NCBI GenBank assembly: GCA_036873135.1
Contig: JAPTYO010000003.1
Location: forward strand, 25,754,001 to 25,818,000
From: Clarkia xantiana subsp. parviflora
Taxonomy: Eukaryota > Streptophyta > Magnoliopsida > Myrtales > Onagraceae
Reading direction: 5' to 3'
Length of the DNA stretch: 64,000 nucleotides
This document shows, in pieces, positions 28,801 to 40,676 of the stretch. The position numbers were made by a program, and so were the translations under genes. The notes beneath the pieces were generated by a model that searched no databases, was not told the DNA's origin, and saw only the letters and a list, made by a program, of their open reading frames with translations. The number at the start of each line of letters is the position of its first letter. The first letter of the stretch is position 1.

Positions 28801-31800
28801 GAAACTTCTTCCTGAAACCAAGACTAGAAGAACATAAGCAAAAGAAGACTAATAATGCAGGAGCCAATAATAGAACTAAGCAAACCTCATCTTTATCACT
28901 TGAAAATGTCAGTCCTTGCAGATGCTGCATCGAGTCAATAAGCATTCCTGTTCTGCATGAATGCTTGACTCTATGCACCCGTGATGGAAATGTCTGAAAG
29001 TGAGGGAAAGCAATGAGAGAAGGTTTCCGTTGATTTTCAGGGCCATGGAAGTACTTGGCAATTATATTGGCTTCTTCATCGGTTAGTTTCTGTCTGTAAT
29101 TGGGAGTGTCAGCAAGCTGGTCCTCCTTCACTTTTTTGCCACGAGGAACATACTTTTCTATTGCCATCTCGGTCAATTGGACCTCAGGTTTGTAAATGTG
29201 AGGAATCTGTAGAGCGGCTTAACATTAAAAATCAACAATAGTAAATAAAGATCAATAGATTAATCATGAATTTTATATTTTCTTACCATTCTTGGACTCA
29301 AATGGAAATTGAAGCTAGCAATGCCTCCATTGTGCATATGTTTCTTAACACTTCTGCTATGAGCCTGCTTTCGTAAGTAACCCTTCATCTCCGACCCTTC
29401 ACAAGCTAATACTAGTAATACTTGTCAAAGAAAAGCATGCCAAATAGATTTTATTGGTTCAAGGACTGCTTGTTTTGTTTTGTTTTGTTTTTTTTTCTTC
29501 TTTAAAGAATGAGATTCAGTATGCTTCATGGAAATTAAAAGAAAATGGAATATTCAAGTATTGAAGGATATCCACTCTCCCGTCGTGTTTTCTTCCTGTT
29601 CTTCCCATGCGCTGAATCATTCTCAAGGGGGACACATTAGCGTCAAAGCAAATCACCAGATCAACTTCCATGATATCAAGGCCCTCTTCACCAATAGATG
29701 TAGCCACAATGACGTTAAACCCACCAGCACGGAATTTCTGTCATTTGGTTTGGATAAATTAAAAACCGTATATACATGTCTATACTAATAAAAGATGAAC
29801 TTTTTTTTGCCACTAATAATAAAATATGATAATGTATCATATCTACCTCCAAAACAGCCTGCTGAACCTTCTGATTCTGACCCTTGAAGGCTTTTCCTGA
29901 AATAAAAGAACAAGAAAAACAAGTCATATCATAGATATAGAGATGAAAAAAAAGGACAATGCTTTGGTAAAAATAGGACTGTGGAACAAGAGAAATTAAA
30001 TTGTATAAAAGCATGTTTCTCAGACCATCTATTTTATGATCGGTCAACTGAGTAAGGAAAAAATAAACTCTATCACCATGTGTGATGTTTTGAATTTGGT
30101 CTGCAACATTGCACTAAAATATGCACCGATAGCATAAAAAACTGTAAATCCGGGGGCTCTGCTAGTTTTGGTGGCCATGTCATGACTTACCTATAGCACG
30201 ATGCTTTTTTTGTAATTAAAAAAAGGAAAATCATATCTTCCTCTTGCGTGCTAGCATGTGAATTAACTCAAGAAAACAAACCTGTGCTCTGTCCGATAAA
30301 CTGGGCAGCTTTCACAATATCCCCAACTTGTGACAATGCATCCATAATATCCCTGAATGTGGAAACAACTATAAAAATGAACAGCTCATTCCTTTGAAGA
30401 AACAAATGTGCAAAAATAGATTTTACCTAACACTCCCTCTAAAATTTGAGAATATTATAACCCTTGAACTTTGTGGATCATTAATTCCTGCAGGGAAAAC
30501 ATAAAGTTGGACATCATTGGAATCAATAAAGGTGCATAGAATCCTGCTCATATCACATTTTTCATGATCTTGTAGAAATTTTAGCTAAAAGCATTTCACA
30601 AATAATGCAAGGTGAACCTTAACTGGAACTTATGAGAAAAAAAAAACATCTACTGCAAAGAGAACTTGAAATTAATTTAACAAACAAAGATATCAGTGCA
30701 GAATCAAAAGATAGCACTATTTAACATCAAAGAAATAGCATCACATACTGAAATGATCGATGAGTACTTCTAACATTTTCGACAGTTTAGGATTTGGGGG
30801 ACCATCAGACAAGTTCCGCTGCATCAATAGTTTCGCTTTATGAATATCTTCGTTTCTGCTCAATAAGGCAGCAAAAGACCTGCACAATTAGAGATTGACG
30901 ATTAAAGTACGTGTTTTTTGGTTAGATAGCATCGACATTTCAATATCAACCCGTCAACACAGATATTCTCATAACATGGTATAATATTGAGAAGTTTGCT
31001 CTTCTAATATAATAATAATGGATATTCGTTAACTTCCCCTGTGCTCCAAATGAAAAGACATTTTTTCAGCTTAACAATACGCTTAGATTTTACAAAAAAG
31101 ATGTTCAATCTACGCAGACAAAATTGAGATTCTATTGTTTGTTTTTCATGAATGGAGTCCTAGTTTGAAGTACAACATGTGGAATCCCTTTACATACTGT
31201 TCAAGAAAACCAAGTAACGACATACCCTCGCTGCAACTTTTCTACAAGCATTTCATAAGCAGGCTTTATTCCATGGCTGGAGAGCAGCTTTCTTATGTGA
31301 TACAGTGTGATAAGAGCTCCAAAAAGACGTTCAACATCTCCAAATTTCTCTTGGGGAAGATTTTGTGGAGGCGCTTGGCGAAATTTATCCCTTGAATTAA
31401 GTAAGTCTGCTGGACTCAGCTGTCAAAATTAAAGAGTGACGCCTCCATTACAAGCTTAAAATTGGATGAAATAAATGGAAATGAAAAATATATGCAGAGG
31501 AAAAAATGTTCTGGTATAACCCATCTATCACCAAGACTACAACATAGCATGAAATTGATATAAGCTAAAAGTGTTTACTGTTTAAGTTAAGTTGAGAAGC
31601 TACTCCTTGATATGGAAGTCACTAGCATCATAACATGTACTATCATCTGCTAAATTTTTGGTAACCAGTCAATATTATTAATTCCCTAATATATAAGTTA
31701 ATCCCAATCATCAATAACAGAATGCGACTGTGATGTGAGAAAAGATCATTGAAATTCAGCATATAGCAAAACAATATACTTTAATAAAAGCGACGCCTTA

Positions 31801-34059
31801 CAGTCTGGCAATCTCTGCTCAGCATTATTCCCATGCCATTGAGCCTTGTTGCAAGTACTCTTATAACACTAAGCAGCAAATCAGTTACCTGAGTCGCTTC
31901 TTCACCCATAGCTACCTTGTAAAGTTTGAAGTAACAAGTCAATCAAAAGGAAGTAATAAATGTGAATGTTATATGACAGTTAGAAAATTAGAATATTATG
32001 TACCTGAATCAGTTCAATTTTCCTATTGTGAACGTAAGAGCAGACATCAGGGTCACTTTCATCACGATACTCAAGTGCTGATATGAGTAGATTGTCAATC
32101 ACTTGCTGGATAGTCTGCTGCTTTGCTGATAATTGCATTTTGTGAGTGTCGGTTGGAAACGTTAAGTTTACAAGACTACAGCTTTGTAAGTTTTAACTTA
32201 CATCCTGGTGTGGCAGTCAAAGCTAATAACCTTAGTTGTACAGGTATGGCCATTAACTGAAATACCACCCACTATGGCAATTAGATTAACAGAGAAATAG
32301 AAGATACGAACAAAGTAATGGAGTGAGGCATGGAAACAGAATAGAAACCTCACGAACAGCAACGCAGTATGAAAAATTTCCCATAGCTCGATGTGCCTCA
32401 TCAATCACCAAGCAGACAAGATATTTGACCAAACAAGTGCCTACAGAACTAACACCATGAGAAAATGCATGTTTTTAGCAAGCTGCATTATACACGTGCT
32501 CTTCAAGGAAGGCATAGACTCACCTGACTGAATATCTTTTTCAAGCACTTGTGGTGTAACAAAGAAGACCCGTTTAGTCTTCCAGAACTGTGCTCTTTTC
32601 GCAGGGCTTAGCTGACCAGTCATATCAATTGTCCACTCCTGTACTCAACTTAATCTGGACAGTTAAGATATATCTACTTCTATTTGCAGTAACTTTCTTG
32701 TCCAAAAGCAAAAACAACATGAAAAAAAAAAAAAAAATCAAACAAACTATTTGAAGGAAATATTACCTGTGGTATTCCAACAATATTATGACATGCTTCT
32801 ATTTGCTGCACAACAAGGGGTCGTGAAGGAGCAGTAAAGACAATTTTACCTTCACAAGACAACATATAGTTATCAGTTCAGAAGTGAAACAAAGAGTCCT
32901 AAAAGTCTAAATACAAGAGTTTAGTTTAGTCACAATTGACAGTACCCTCTGGAAACCATCTGAAATAATTATACATCACAACTGCAGCTATGAGTGTCTT
33001 CCCTAGGCCTGTTGGTAGTGCTACCAATGTATTTGTGAAAAGTGCTGTCTTTGTTATAGCAAACTGATAGTCACGGAGCGGTATGTTTACTGCATGAAAG
33101 GGACATTAGCATGAGCAAGGCATAATGCTCGACAGGTCTTGAACATTAACTACACATTTTAATATTTTGATGACATTGATATGAAGTAAATCTTTGGCTG
33201 GTACTATTAACTCCACAAGAAAGGAGAACTTCAGATATACTGATGTCATGAACCCGCTTGACATTCGAGCGAATCTTGTTTACTAAGGCCTACCATAATT
33301 AAGGAAAAAAGGAAAGACTGGTAGATTGTTCAACACTAAAAGTTTATAACAGTCTTGAATTCATTATGACTTCAGGAAAACCAAAATTTCAACCGCACTA
33401 TATTCAAAAGTTGATGACCCACTTTGTCAGATAGAATATAACAGATGCCTCCGATCTCGAGGCACAGTAGAAGAACACTGGATGAAATTTGGAAACAATA
33501 AAATGGTGGCCTAATTAAGAGACACAGATAAATTCTCCATGGCTAGCAGTGCATTTTGATTAGCCAAAGACATTTCTTTTAATTTTAAGATAAAGAAATG
33601 AAAAATCAAAACCTGGGTATATCCAAGTCTTGGCTGCCTCAGCATCAATTTCAACACAGCTCTCCCCACCACTATTGCTCATTCGGGTCCGATCCTCGAC
33701 ACTAGCAGCCCCATACCTAGGTACTGGAGCGACTCTACCGATGAATTTGTCAAGGGTCGACTGCCGTGAAGTCCCATTCCTTCGCTTATCAACTGCAAAC
33801 GGATTATTTGCAGGTAAAGGAGCCTCAGGCGTGGCAAAATAAGGTGTCTCTGAAGTCTTTGCAATCTCACATGCCGCATCGATCTCTCTAACAGCTGCGT
33901 CCCAGTCGAAGTCCTAAGAAAACACAGACCCATAAGGGAGTTAATTGCGAAGAAGATGAACAAAAGTTCGTATAATCAAGGAGTAGAGAGAATGTGAAAA
34001 TGGTGGTTTACGTCGTCGTTTTGATCGTCGGCGACGATGTAAGGTTCTTGGGGAGCCAT
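25804..34059 (-). CDS. FANCM: FANCM DNA helicase/translocase
   Basis: SF2 helicase that remodels forks and D-loops and limits crossovers; nuclear. Exons, from the start: 34059-34012, 33913-33613, 33089-32946, 32849-32767, 32638-32524, 32440-32349, 32256-32202, 32125-32004, 31915-31802, 31419-31226, 30879-30749, 30487-30427, 30352-30282, 29896-29847, 29737-29572, 29414-29287, 29206-28886, 28811-28724, 28546-28001, 27758-27324, 26853-26805, 26711-26556, 26335-25804. All 23 join in phase to 1333 aa. Walker A PTGLGKT at 142-148, DEAH at 244-247, TAT at 275-277, motif [10 protein letters not shown] at 569-576. The block after the helicase ([10 protein letters not shown] onward) is the conserved FANCM segment. 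The tail is acidic and low in complexity, without the ERCC4-like nuclease fold of animal FANCM, as in plants generally. Intron 15 (29571-29415) has AT-AC ends of the minor spliceosome type. Matches Arabidopsis FANCM (At1g35530, recalled). Confidence 0.95.
26391..26510. mobile_element. Near-perfect hairpin MITE in the last FANCM intron
   Basis: About 120 bp. CAGTCTGAAGTT on the left pairs with AACTTCAGACTG on the right, and AAATTTGGTGTCTGAAATT pairs almost fully with AATTTCAGACACCAAATTT across a loop of a few bases. The right terminus TATAGGTTCTTAACC is the end of the GGTTAAGAACC family, so this is a miniature relative of the elements at 6175 and 47762. Flanks TAAGGAAT and TAAAGGAAT suggest the target duplication. 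Confidence 0.75.
27106..27240. repeat. Degenerate intronic MITE in FANCM
   Basis: CAATGCTATAAAGCGTGAAA on the left and GCACTTTGTAGAATCTTA on the right resemble the inverted ends of the O-FucT intron elements, with the AATCTTTTCCATTTTAGGAA core between. A second scrap lies at about 27900-27975. Both fall in FANCM introns. Confidence 0.45.
29415..29571 (-). other. U12-type AT-AC intron of FANCM
   Basis: Minus-strand intron of 157 nt. The 5' end is ATATCCTT, an exact minor-spliceosome donor. Near the 3' end TTCTTTGAC fits the branch-site consensus TTCCTTRAC, with the branch A at 29425. The intron ends TTAC at 29415, ten bases past that A. Joining here gives DGRVVVLACEG, as expected for the family. 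GT-AG alternatives that I tried in this stretch run into stops. Confidence 0.85.
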
Positions 34060-34303
34060 GGATGACGGATAGCCTCCGAATCCGGAGACCGGCCGGCGAG
34101 AGTGACCGGAGATGAAAGGGTTTTAATTTCTCTCTCTAGTAGAGTAGCGCGGAAGCTGAAGAGAGAGAGAGAGTGGCGGCAAAAATTGAAAAAATAAAGG
34201 TTAATTATATCAAATTGGGTAGAATATTATTTTAATCAATTTGTTAAAATTTTGGCCAACAAAAAAATCAATTTGTTAATTTATGATAAATTATTATTTT
34301 TGT

Positions 34304-34443
34304 ATATATTTACATTGTTTTTGCAAGTTCGGACCGGGAGCGTTAAGGTTAAAGTCATCCCCAAGGCGGCGTCTCCAGCGGGTTTCGACCTCGGGTCGCA
34401 CGGGGAACACAACTCGCTTTACCAGTTGGTCCAACCAACCTTG
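34304..34443 (-). mobile_element. SINE with 29-bp flanking direct repeats
   Basis: On the minus strand the head shows GGACCAACTGGTAAAGCG (34415-34432, A box) and GAGGTCGAAACCC (34380-34392, B box). The 140-bp insert is flanked by direct repeats at 34275-34303 and 34444-34472 that agree at 28 of 29 positions, which fixes the borders. No coding capacity. It lies 245 bp upstream of the FANCM start codon. Confidence 0.75.
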
Positions 34444-34791
34444 GTTAATTTATGATAAATTATTAATTTTGTTAAATATTCGTTTAATCTGAACGTAATT
34501 AATCACTTTATTAAAGAAAATTTGGAAATTTGATCTAAAAATACAATATTACCCTAACGAAAAGTCATTCTTGAAATACTTCTCATGTTAATTATGATGA
34601 AACTTTGTAAAATTTGATTATATACACGCTTAAGAATAATCATGACGGTAAGATTCAGTTATTTTAGGTTAATTTTTCGGTTTTTTAATCACACATAAAT
34701 TTGTATGACTTACATCGTCCAAATTCGATAAAATATTTAATAGTTCTACGACTTTACACAAAAACGAAATTTGATCTAATAATTTGTTTAA

Positions 34792-35170
34792 GTTGTGCGG
34801 CTACAATCCAAAATCGGTGGAGCTCGATCCAAATTGAGTCGGATGCTGATGGAGTTATCCAACAACTTCAAGCTAGAATCAATGTGATGAATTGGAGGAT
34901 CAAGACCACAGTCGATAATACCTTAACTTTGACTCGATTAGTTCCAAACGTATCATGGAAGTCTATTCCGAGAGAAGTGAATTTATGCGCTGACTGAATT
35001 GCTAAACAAACTAGAAGGGGGATGCGTCTTAACGATTGGGTTTCCGAATCCCCGTCCTCTTTAGCTTTTTTTAATTTTGCTAGATAAGAAACATGTCCCG
35101 CCTTGAATTTGTTTGTTTTTTCTCGTTGAAAATACAGTAATAATCGAATTCTTTGGGCCATTAAAAAAAA
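34792..35170 (+). mobile_element. 5'-truncated LINE with RNase H-like fragment
   Basis: Flanked by perfect 16-bp copies of CTAATAATTTGTTTAA (34776-34791 and 35171-35186) and ending in a short A run (35163-35170). The plus-strand frame encodes the end of an RNase H-like (RVT_3 type) domain: IQIESDADGVIQQLQ, later VSWKSIPREVNLCAD, a TGA where Trp is usual, then IAKQTRRG and DWVSESPSSL. The stop and the truncation make it inactive. The structure is a textbook target-primed insertion. Confidence 0.85.
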
Positions 35171-35429
35171 CTAATAATTTGTTTAAAAAAATTCAACTAC
35201 GACGAACTTATCCTAATAATTTGATAATTAACCAAAATTTTTGGGCTTGAGACGGAGTATTGGGCCGGGCCATTTTGGGATTTGACTATCTGAATCCAAG
35301 TCAAAGCCCATTATCTACATTTCAGACTCTCTCTCTCTCTCTCTCTGAATATCATCAGAAGTCACCACTCGCTCACCAAGTCTCAATTCATCGATCAACT
35401 GCGGCGAGCTAGCGACGGGAGAGAAAATT

Positions 35430-36840
35430 ATGGCGATGAACAACGGTCTGAGATCTGCATCGAAGCTCATTGCTTCCTCTTCTGGATCCCTTCTCTCCAA
35501 ATCAGGTCCGGTCTCCCCCTAAATCTCTTTAAGCTTTTCCATTTGGCCATTTCGATGTAGAAGTGCAATTTAGGGTTTGAAAGCCATCATTTCTTGAAGA
35601 TATTGGCAGCATATCAGGTACTAGTTAGCTTCTATAGGACTGGAAATAAAGAATCGATTTTTGTTTTGTCGGATTCTGTGGTTAGACATGGAAGCAAATT
35701 GAGGGTTTCTGATTCTGGATATGATAGTATGGTTAAGTTGTTTAGGTGGATATGGTAACTGCTTGATGGTAGAACAGGTCTCTGACTAGTATGACAAAGC
35801 TCGTTTCGTGATATCAGGTAAATATGGAGCTTGTTGCTATAGAAGGAAGTTTAAACAATCTTGCTTATTAGTCTAGAACCTGTGACTTTCCACTTGCATT
35901 GCATATCGATTCAGTTGCTTATACGACGATGATGTTGAATGGGATTCAGTGCTGGTCCATAAGTTTGAGGATATGAGTTGGTGGTAGGAGATAGGGGTGG
36001 CGTGTCAATGCTTATCGTGTCATGTTCACGAACACGACTCGCAAGGTTATGTGCAGTATGCAGATGTTATGATGGGACCTTAGGATATCCTGGAATCTTA
36101 GTTCAATATTTGAACCCAAATTCCTCTAGGTTATCTTAATTTTCAGGAATTTCTCAACTTTCACCCCTTTGGTTTCGGATTTGTAACTCCGTGTTCTTTA
36201 CCCTCCATGTGATCTCACCCTCTTTAGCCAAACCATGCTCATTTTCCCGTGCAACAAAAAGACCATTTTGGACTAGGAAAAATGCTTCTTTTTGGTCAAT
36301 GACACATACAAAGAAGGTTTGGTGATACTTGAAGCTTTGTTGGGAAATAGTCAAAATATGACACCGCTTTCTTCAGTCCATTTGTTAGAGAAAGTGGAAA
36401 TGAGGTGATAATCTGAGGTCCAATGATGAACAGTTTTTGCACCTAAAGAGTTATTTCAATAAGATTAATGGGTTCACAAGACCAATCTCTCTTCATTTGA
36501 CACAAATTCACTATGCATGATGCAAATAGATTAGAATGACAAGTTTTGCACTATTTTATCTCTTAATGGTTTAGATTTCTGTATATTTCTTTCTGAATGG
36601 TCTAAAAAATGTTGTCTTGAGACAGTTAGCAGGGGAATCCACTCGACCGGGGTGAAGAGGATGGGAGGGCATGGACACGACGAGCCCTTTTACCTTCACG
36701 CGAAGCACATGTACAACTTGGACAGAATGAAGCACCAGAAGCTGAAAATGTCTCTTGCTGTGTTTACCGCCTTCAGCATCGGGGTGGCTGTTCCTGTCTA
36801 TGCTGTTGTCTTTCAGCAGAAAAAGACCGCTTCAGGTTAA
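35430..36840 (+). CDS. Small mitochondrial membrane protein, complex IV subunit-like
   Basis: Exons 35430-35505 and 36626-36840 give 96 aa. The N-terminus MAMNNGLRSASKLIASSSGS is a mitochondrial presequence type, and RGIHSTG looks like its processing site. The mature part begins GGHGHDEPFYLHAKHMYNLD, followed by a basic stretch and one membrane segment (about 73-90, AVFTAFSIGVAVPVYAVVF), ending QQKKTASG. I recall this as the Arabidopsis At1g72020 protein, reported in plant cytochrome c oxidase preparations; its layout also resembles COX7C. The intron donor GTCCGG is weak. The 1.1-kb intron holds an hAT-like scrap near 35994-36050. The gene is divergent from FANCM. Confidence 0.85.
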
Positions 36841-37604
36841 CTTAGCTCTCATCGAATCCGAGTATCCAAAGTTTGCATTATTTTTCTGATGATGACAAGC
36901 AATTGTTATGGATGATTCTTGTTCTGCATTGTTTTTCTTGGTTTTAGCTGTTAGACTATACCTACTTAATGGCTTTGTGTATGAACTGGTACCTGGCCCT
37001 CTGAGTTTCTTGGCCTGCAAGTAATCCAACCACCGGAAATAAATACTTACTGATTCTTCTGTGGACATGTTGATTTTTAAGTTGTTTGTTGAATTGCAGT
37101 TATGTTACTGATTAAGATAAGCTAATATTAAATATTAAGGATTGAATATTAATTAGTAATTGATTCGCACTTTGTGTGTAATATTTTAATTAGACAAAAG
37201 TTATACAATAATGTTAGTTACTCACGATTCCAAAGGAAAATATTTTTAAACTTATTTATCAAAATTGTATGTATCCTATTTTTTTATTAAAATTTGTTAC
37301 AGCTGTGTATATAAATTACATATGTATGATATTTTATTTCATTCAAAATGTGAAGACCTCTACTTTCATATGAACAAATTTGTTTTTAAGTTAGAAATCT
37401 TTAGAAAGAGTTATGGCTTTTGATTAGGATATTTAAGGCAGATAATATGATTGTTATAAAAGTAAATAAATATACACACGTCAAAACCGCATATTGTGTC
37501 ACATAACACTAAGTTACACATTTAGAGTCATAAGCTCTAAAATTGTCTTCAAAATTTTCAATTTAACTATGTGTTATTATTTGATGATCATTATATATAT
37601 ATAT
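36841..37604. other. 3' flank of the small mitochondrial gene
   Basis: Contains the likely 3' UTR to about 37080 and then AT-rich DNA with no coding region or bounded repeat. Confidence 0.4.
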
Positions 37605-37970
37605 ATATAATAAATGGTTACTAACGAAATTGCTACTCGGAAACGAAATTGCTACTCGGACTTTTTCAATTATAAATTCTTACCTGAACATTAATTCGAT
37701 TACAAATGGTTACAGGACGTTAACTTTGAAAATTGGCTACTTTTATTTCCAAATTCTTATCAAATTGTTACAATCCGGTATATTTTTCATCAAATTGAAC
37801 AGTAAGAAAGTAAGTGTTAGCCACGTGAGATCTTGTGATGTGTATCAAATATGAATTCGCTAATAAATTCAGAGAATTATATAAAATACATTGAATTGGA
37901 CACACTTAATTGAAATACATCTTTGAAATTGGGTGGAGGTCCAATTAAATGAATTTTGTTAGTTACAAAT
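37605..37970. repeat. Copy of the AAATTGCTACCTGAACTTT repeat family
   Basis: Shares ACGAAATTGCTACTCGGA (here doubled in tandem at 37625-37662), ATTACAAATGGTTACA, the GCCACGTGAGATCTTGTGATG block and TTGAATTGGACACAC with the sister copies at 44207, 57331 and 60304. Non-coding; borders approximate. Confidence 0.5.
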
Positions 37971-38058
37971 AAAAATAACCGGCTTTGTCTACCATGCTTG
38001 TGGAGCACCATGCTTTTGTTTTTTTTTTTTTAATTACTGTGGTGGATTTAATTGTAAC

Positions 38059-39082
38059 CAGGGACGGATCTGTGTGTATCCATACGGGGTCACGGGACAC
38101 CGCTTAACTCGACCGAGCTAGAGCAAAAAATTAGCCATTACCGATAAAGACCCCATATAAATATTAGAAAGGACCCCATATAAAAATTAGAAAAGAGAAT
38201 AGAAGCATATAATGCTTAGTAGCTTAGTTGGTTTTGCGCGCACCCATTAACTACCTTATCCATGGTTCAAATCTCATCATCCACACTTTTACCATTAATA
38301 AGTAGGGAAATGATTCTCGTTCCGAGAATAAATCAGGAAATATTCCGATCTGTGAGTAGTTATTATTTCCCCTCCAAAGTTCAAAAAATTACTCCTGGTG
38401 CCATTCACTATGGGGTCGGAACACCTCGTGACTTGGTGTCGGAATGAGTATCAAAACCCTAATAAGTATAGTCTTGTCCATTTTAACTTAAATTGTTATA
38501 TATCTAGAATCCTCGATTTTATGCCACATTTTCACTTTAAATATTTTTTTCTACCGTATTTAATAGTTGTTTTCATAATTTCATTATATTAGGTTTTATC
38601 TTAGTTATTATATATCATCTAATACCTTACATCTTATGACATCTTTTCAATTTTAAACTATATTAAAAAATATATTAATGTAAAAAAAACTAGATTAAAA
38701 ACTATTATTACTTTACTATTTAATATATTTTTCTTTTAAATCTTATTATTTTTCTCCATGTCATTGAAAAAAATTTCTTGCAAATTTATAAGTTTTTTAC
38801 AAAAAAATGCTATTTTTTTAATTCATTTTAATTGATTATTTATTTCTTTGATTGATCCGGACCAAGTGTAATTTTTTTTTTTTAGTATATTTGTATTAGA
38901 TATTATTAATGTTTAAAGTTTTTTATTCATTATTATGAGTATATGTTTAATTGTACTTTAACAATTAGTAAGATAAAAAAATATTTGTTCGACCCGAAAA
39001 TATATTTGACCCGATCGACTTTTCTTAGCTATATAAAATTTATTGTGCACCCACCGACCATTGGGTCCTGGATTCGTCACTG
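38059..39082. mobile_element. hAT element with perfect 8-bp TSD and an internal tRNA-like box pair
   Basis: Begins CAGGGACGGATC and ends in inverse CAGTGACGAATC. Flanked by perfect ATTGTAAC copies (38051-38058 and 39083-39090). It is 1024 bp, non-autonomous, without transposase. Inside, TAGCTTAGTTGG (38220-38231) and GGTTCAAATCT (38264-38274) match RNA polymerase III A and B boxes at tRNA-like spacing, so a SINE head may have been captured. A tandem pair of GACCCCATATAAAWATTAGA lies just before it. Confidence 0.85.
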
Positions 39083-39577
39083 ATTGTAACTATGTAAAAC
39101 CTTAAAAGTATGAAAAAAAAAATATGAATTTTTGAACTACACTAAATATTTGCATCATACTATTAATAATATCAATTTAATTATAGAGTTCATATTTAGG
39201 GCAATAATACAAAAAATATGGTTCTTGTGGAACATGATAGAAAGATCTAAAAGAACATATGTGGCTTAAACATTTTTTTTTTACCAATTTGACAAAAAAA
39301 AAAAGTTACATATGTAACAATTTACTTGAATTTTAAAGTTCAAGTAACCTTTTTTTTTTAATAAATAAAGTCCGGATAGGAATTTCTAATCGAGTTAATA
39401 TAGTGATGATTTGACTATTAAACCATAAGATAAAAGACAAAATAAAGGTGGGGTCCTTTAAATTTGGTGATGTATTAAATTTCATGGTCTAGATATTTTT
39501 TTTTTTATTGAAATGGTCTAGATATATTATGGACTGATATATATTATTTGTGGTGATTAATTTGAGGGTTAAACAAA

Positions 39578-40107
39578 GGGAAAACAACATAAATAATCCT
39601 CGAACTTTACTCATTTTTCTATTTCTGTCCTTGAACTTTATTTTTTTCTATTGATGTACTTGAACTCGTCAAATTCATTCTCTTTTAGTCCCGTGTTAAA
39701 ATTTTACTGTTAATTGTGGGTGATTAGATGTTGATTAAGCAAAAAATATTGACATGGACAGGTTGGCATGTCATAGTTTTGGCCACATCATGTTTAGTGC
39801 CTTTCATTTTCATGTTTTTTATTATTTTTTTATTATTTTTTTCTTTATTTATTCATTTATTTATTTTTTAGTTATTGATATATATTAAAAAATATGATGT
39901 GAACCTAAATATGTCATGTTAGCTTGTCCACATCAATATTTTTTGCTTAATCAGCGTTTAATCACCCACAATTAACAGTAAAATTTAACGACGGGACTAT
40001 AACAGAATGGATTTGACGAGTTCAAGTACATCAATAGAAAAAAATAAAGTTTAAGGACAGAAATAGAAAAATGAGTAAAGTTCAAGGATCATTTATATTG
40101 TTTTCCC
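39578..40107. mobile_element. Large foldback MITE with perfect 9-bp TSD
   Basis: A 530-bp near-palindrome. The left arm from GGGAAAACAACATAAATAAT is answered by the right arm ending ATTTATATTGTTTTCCC, and pairing continues for about 220 bases per arm (for example GCAAAAAATATTGACATGG against its inverse at 39925-39945). The flanks are perfect TTAAACAAA copies (39569-39577 and 40108-40116), fitting a Mutator-like element. The T-rich loop is near 39800-39885. No ORF. Confidence 0.88.
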
Positions 40108-40384
40108 TTAAACAAAACTTAATGGAAAAGATGCCGCTTACTTAGAGTGCCAACCTGGCAAAGCATTGTAGGTTCGTTTTCACTTTGTCTCGTCTTTGTC
40201 CAACCCCAGTATAATTCAACGCTTAGCATTTTCACGTCTTCTTTTTTCCTTCTCTAGCAAACTAATTATCCATTTATTTTATAAATAAATAATACAAATA
40301 TTAATTAAAACATATGTAAATTACAATATGATCTTATATAACTAAATTTTGATAATAATAATTATTATTATTAAAAGAAAATTT

Positions 40385-40655
40385 CCCTGGATTTTAAATT
40401 CTGACTCAAACTTTAATACAATTATAAATATTTACTTGGATTTTGATTCTTTAAAATTTAGTTACATGATCTTTCGTTTAAGAACAGTTTGGTACTTCGA
40501 TATAATTCATGCAAGTTGGATAGAAAATGGGTTATGCTGACCACGGCAAGTCCTTTGATGTATGTCCTTGATAGATTCGTTATTATATTGTAACGAAGTA
40601 TCTTCAGTTGAACGATCAATTGAAATACACTCTTAGAATTGAGATTGTGCTCTTT
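40385..40655. repeat. Partial copy of the AAATTGCTACCTGAACTTT family
   Basis: The segment AATGGGTTATGCTGACCACG through GTTGAACGATCAATTGAAAT matches the middle of the copies at 44207 and 57331. The ends are lost. Confidence 0.4.
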
Positions 40656-40676
40656 TTATTATTAGAATATACTTGG

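Noticed and set aside
29415..29571. GT-AG alternative for FANCM intron 15
   Set aside because: The nearest GT donor (after GGGAGA) with the acceptors I tried (after ACAAGCAG, GACAAG, ACTAG and TATTAG) gives early stops; only AT-AC ends restore the family sequence.
34380..34432. tRNA gene
   Set aside because: A and B boxes are present, but no acceptor stem or anticodon arm can be formed. The flanking 29-bp repeats show a SINE.
35315..35500. Minus-strand frame of 61 codons
   Set aside because: Antisense to the first exon and CT-rich leader of the small mitochondrial gene; no family match.
38220..38274. tRNA gene
   Set aside because: Box pair without cloverleaf stems, inside an hAT element.
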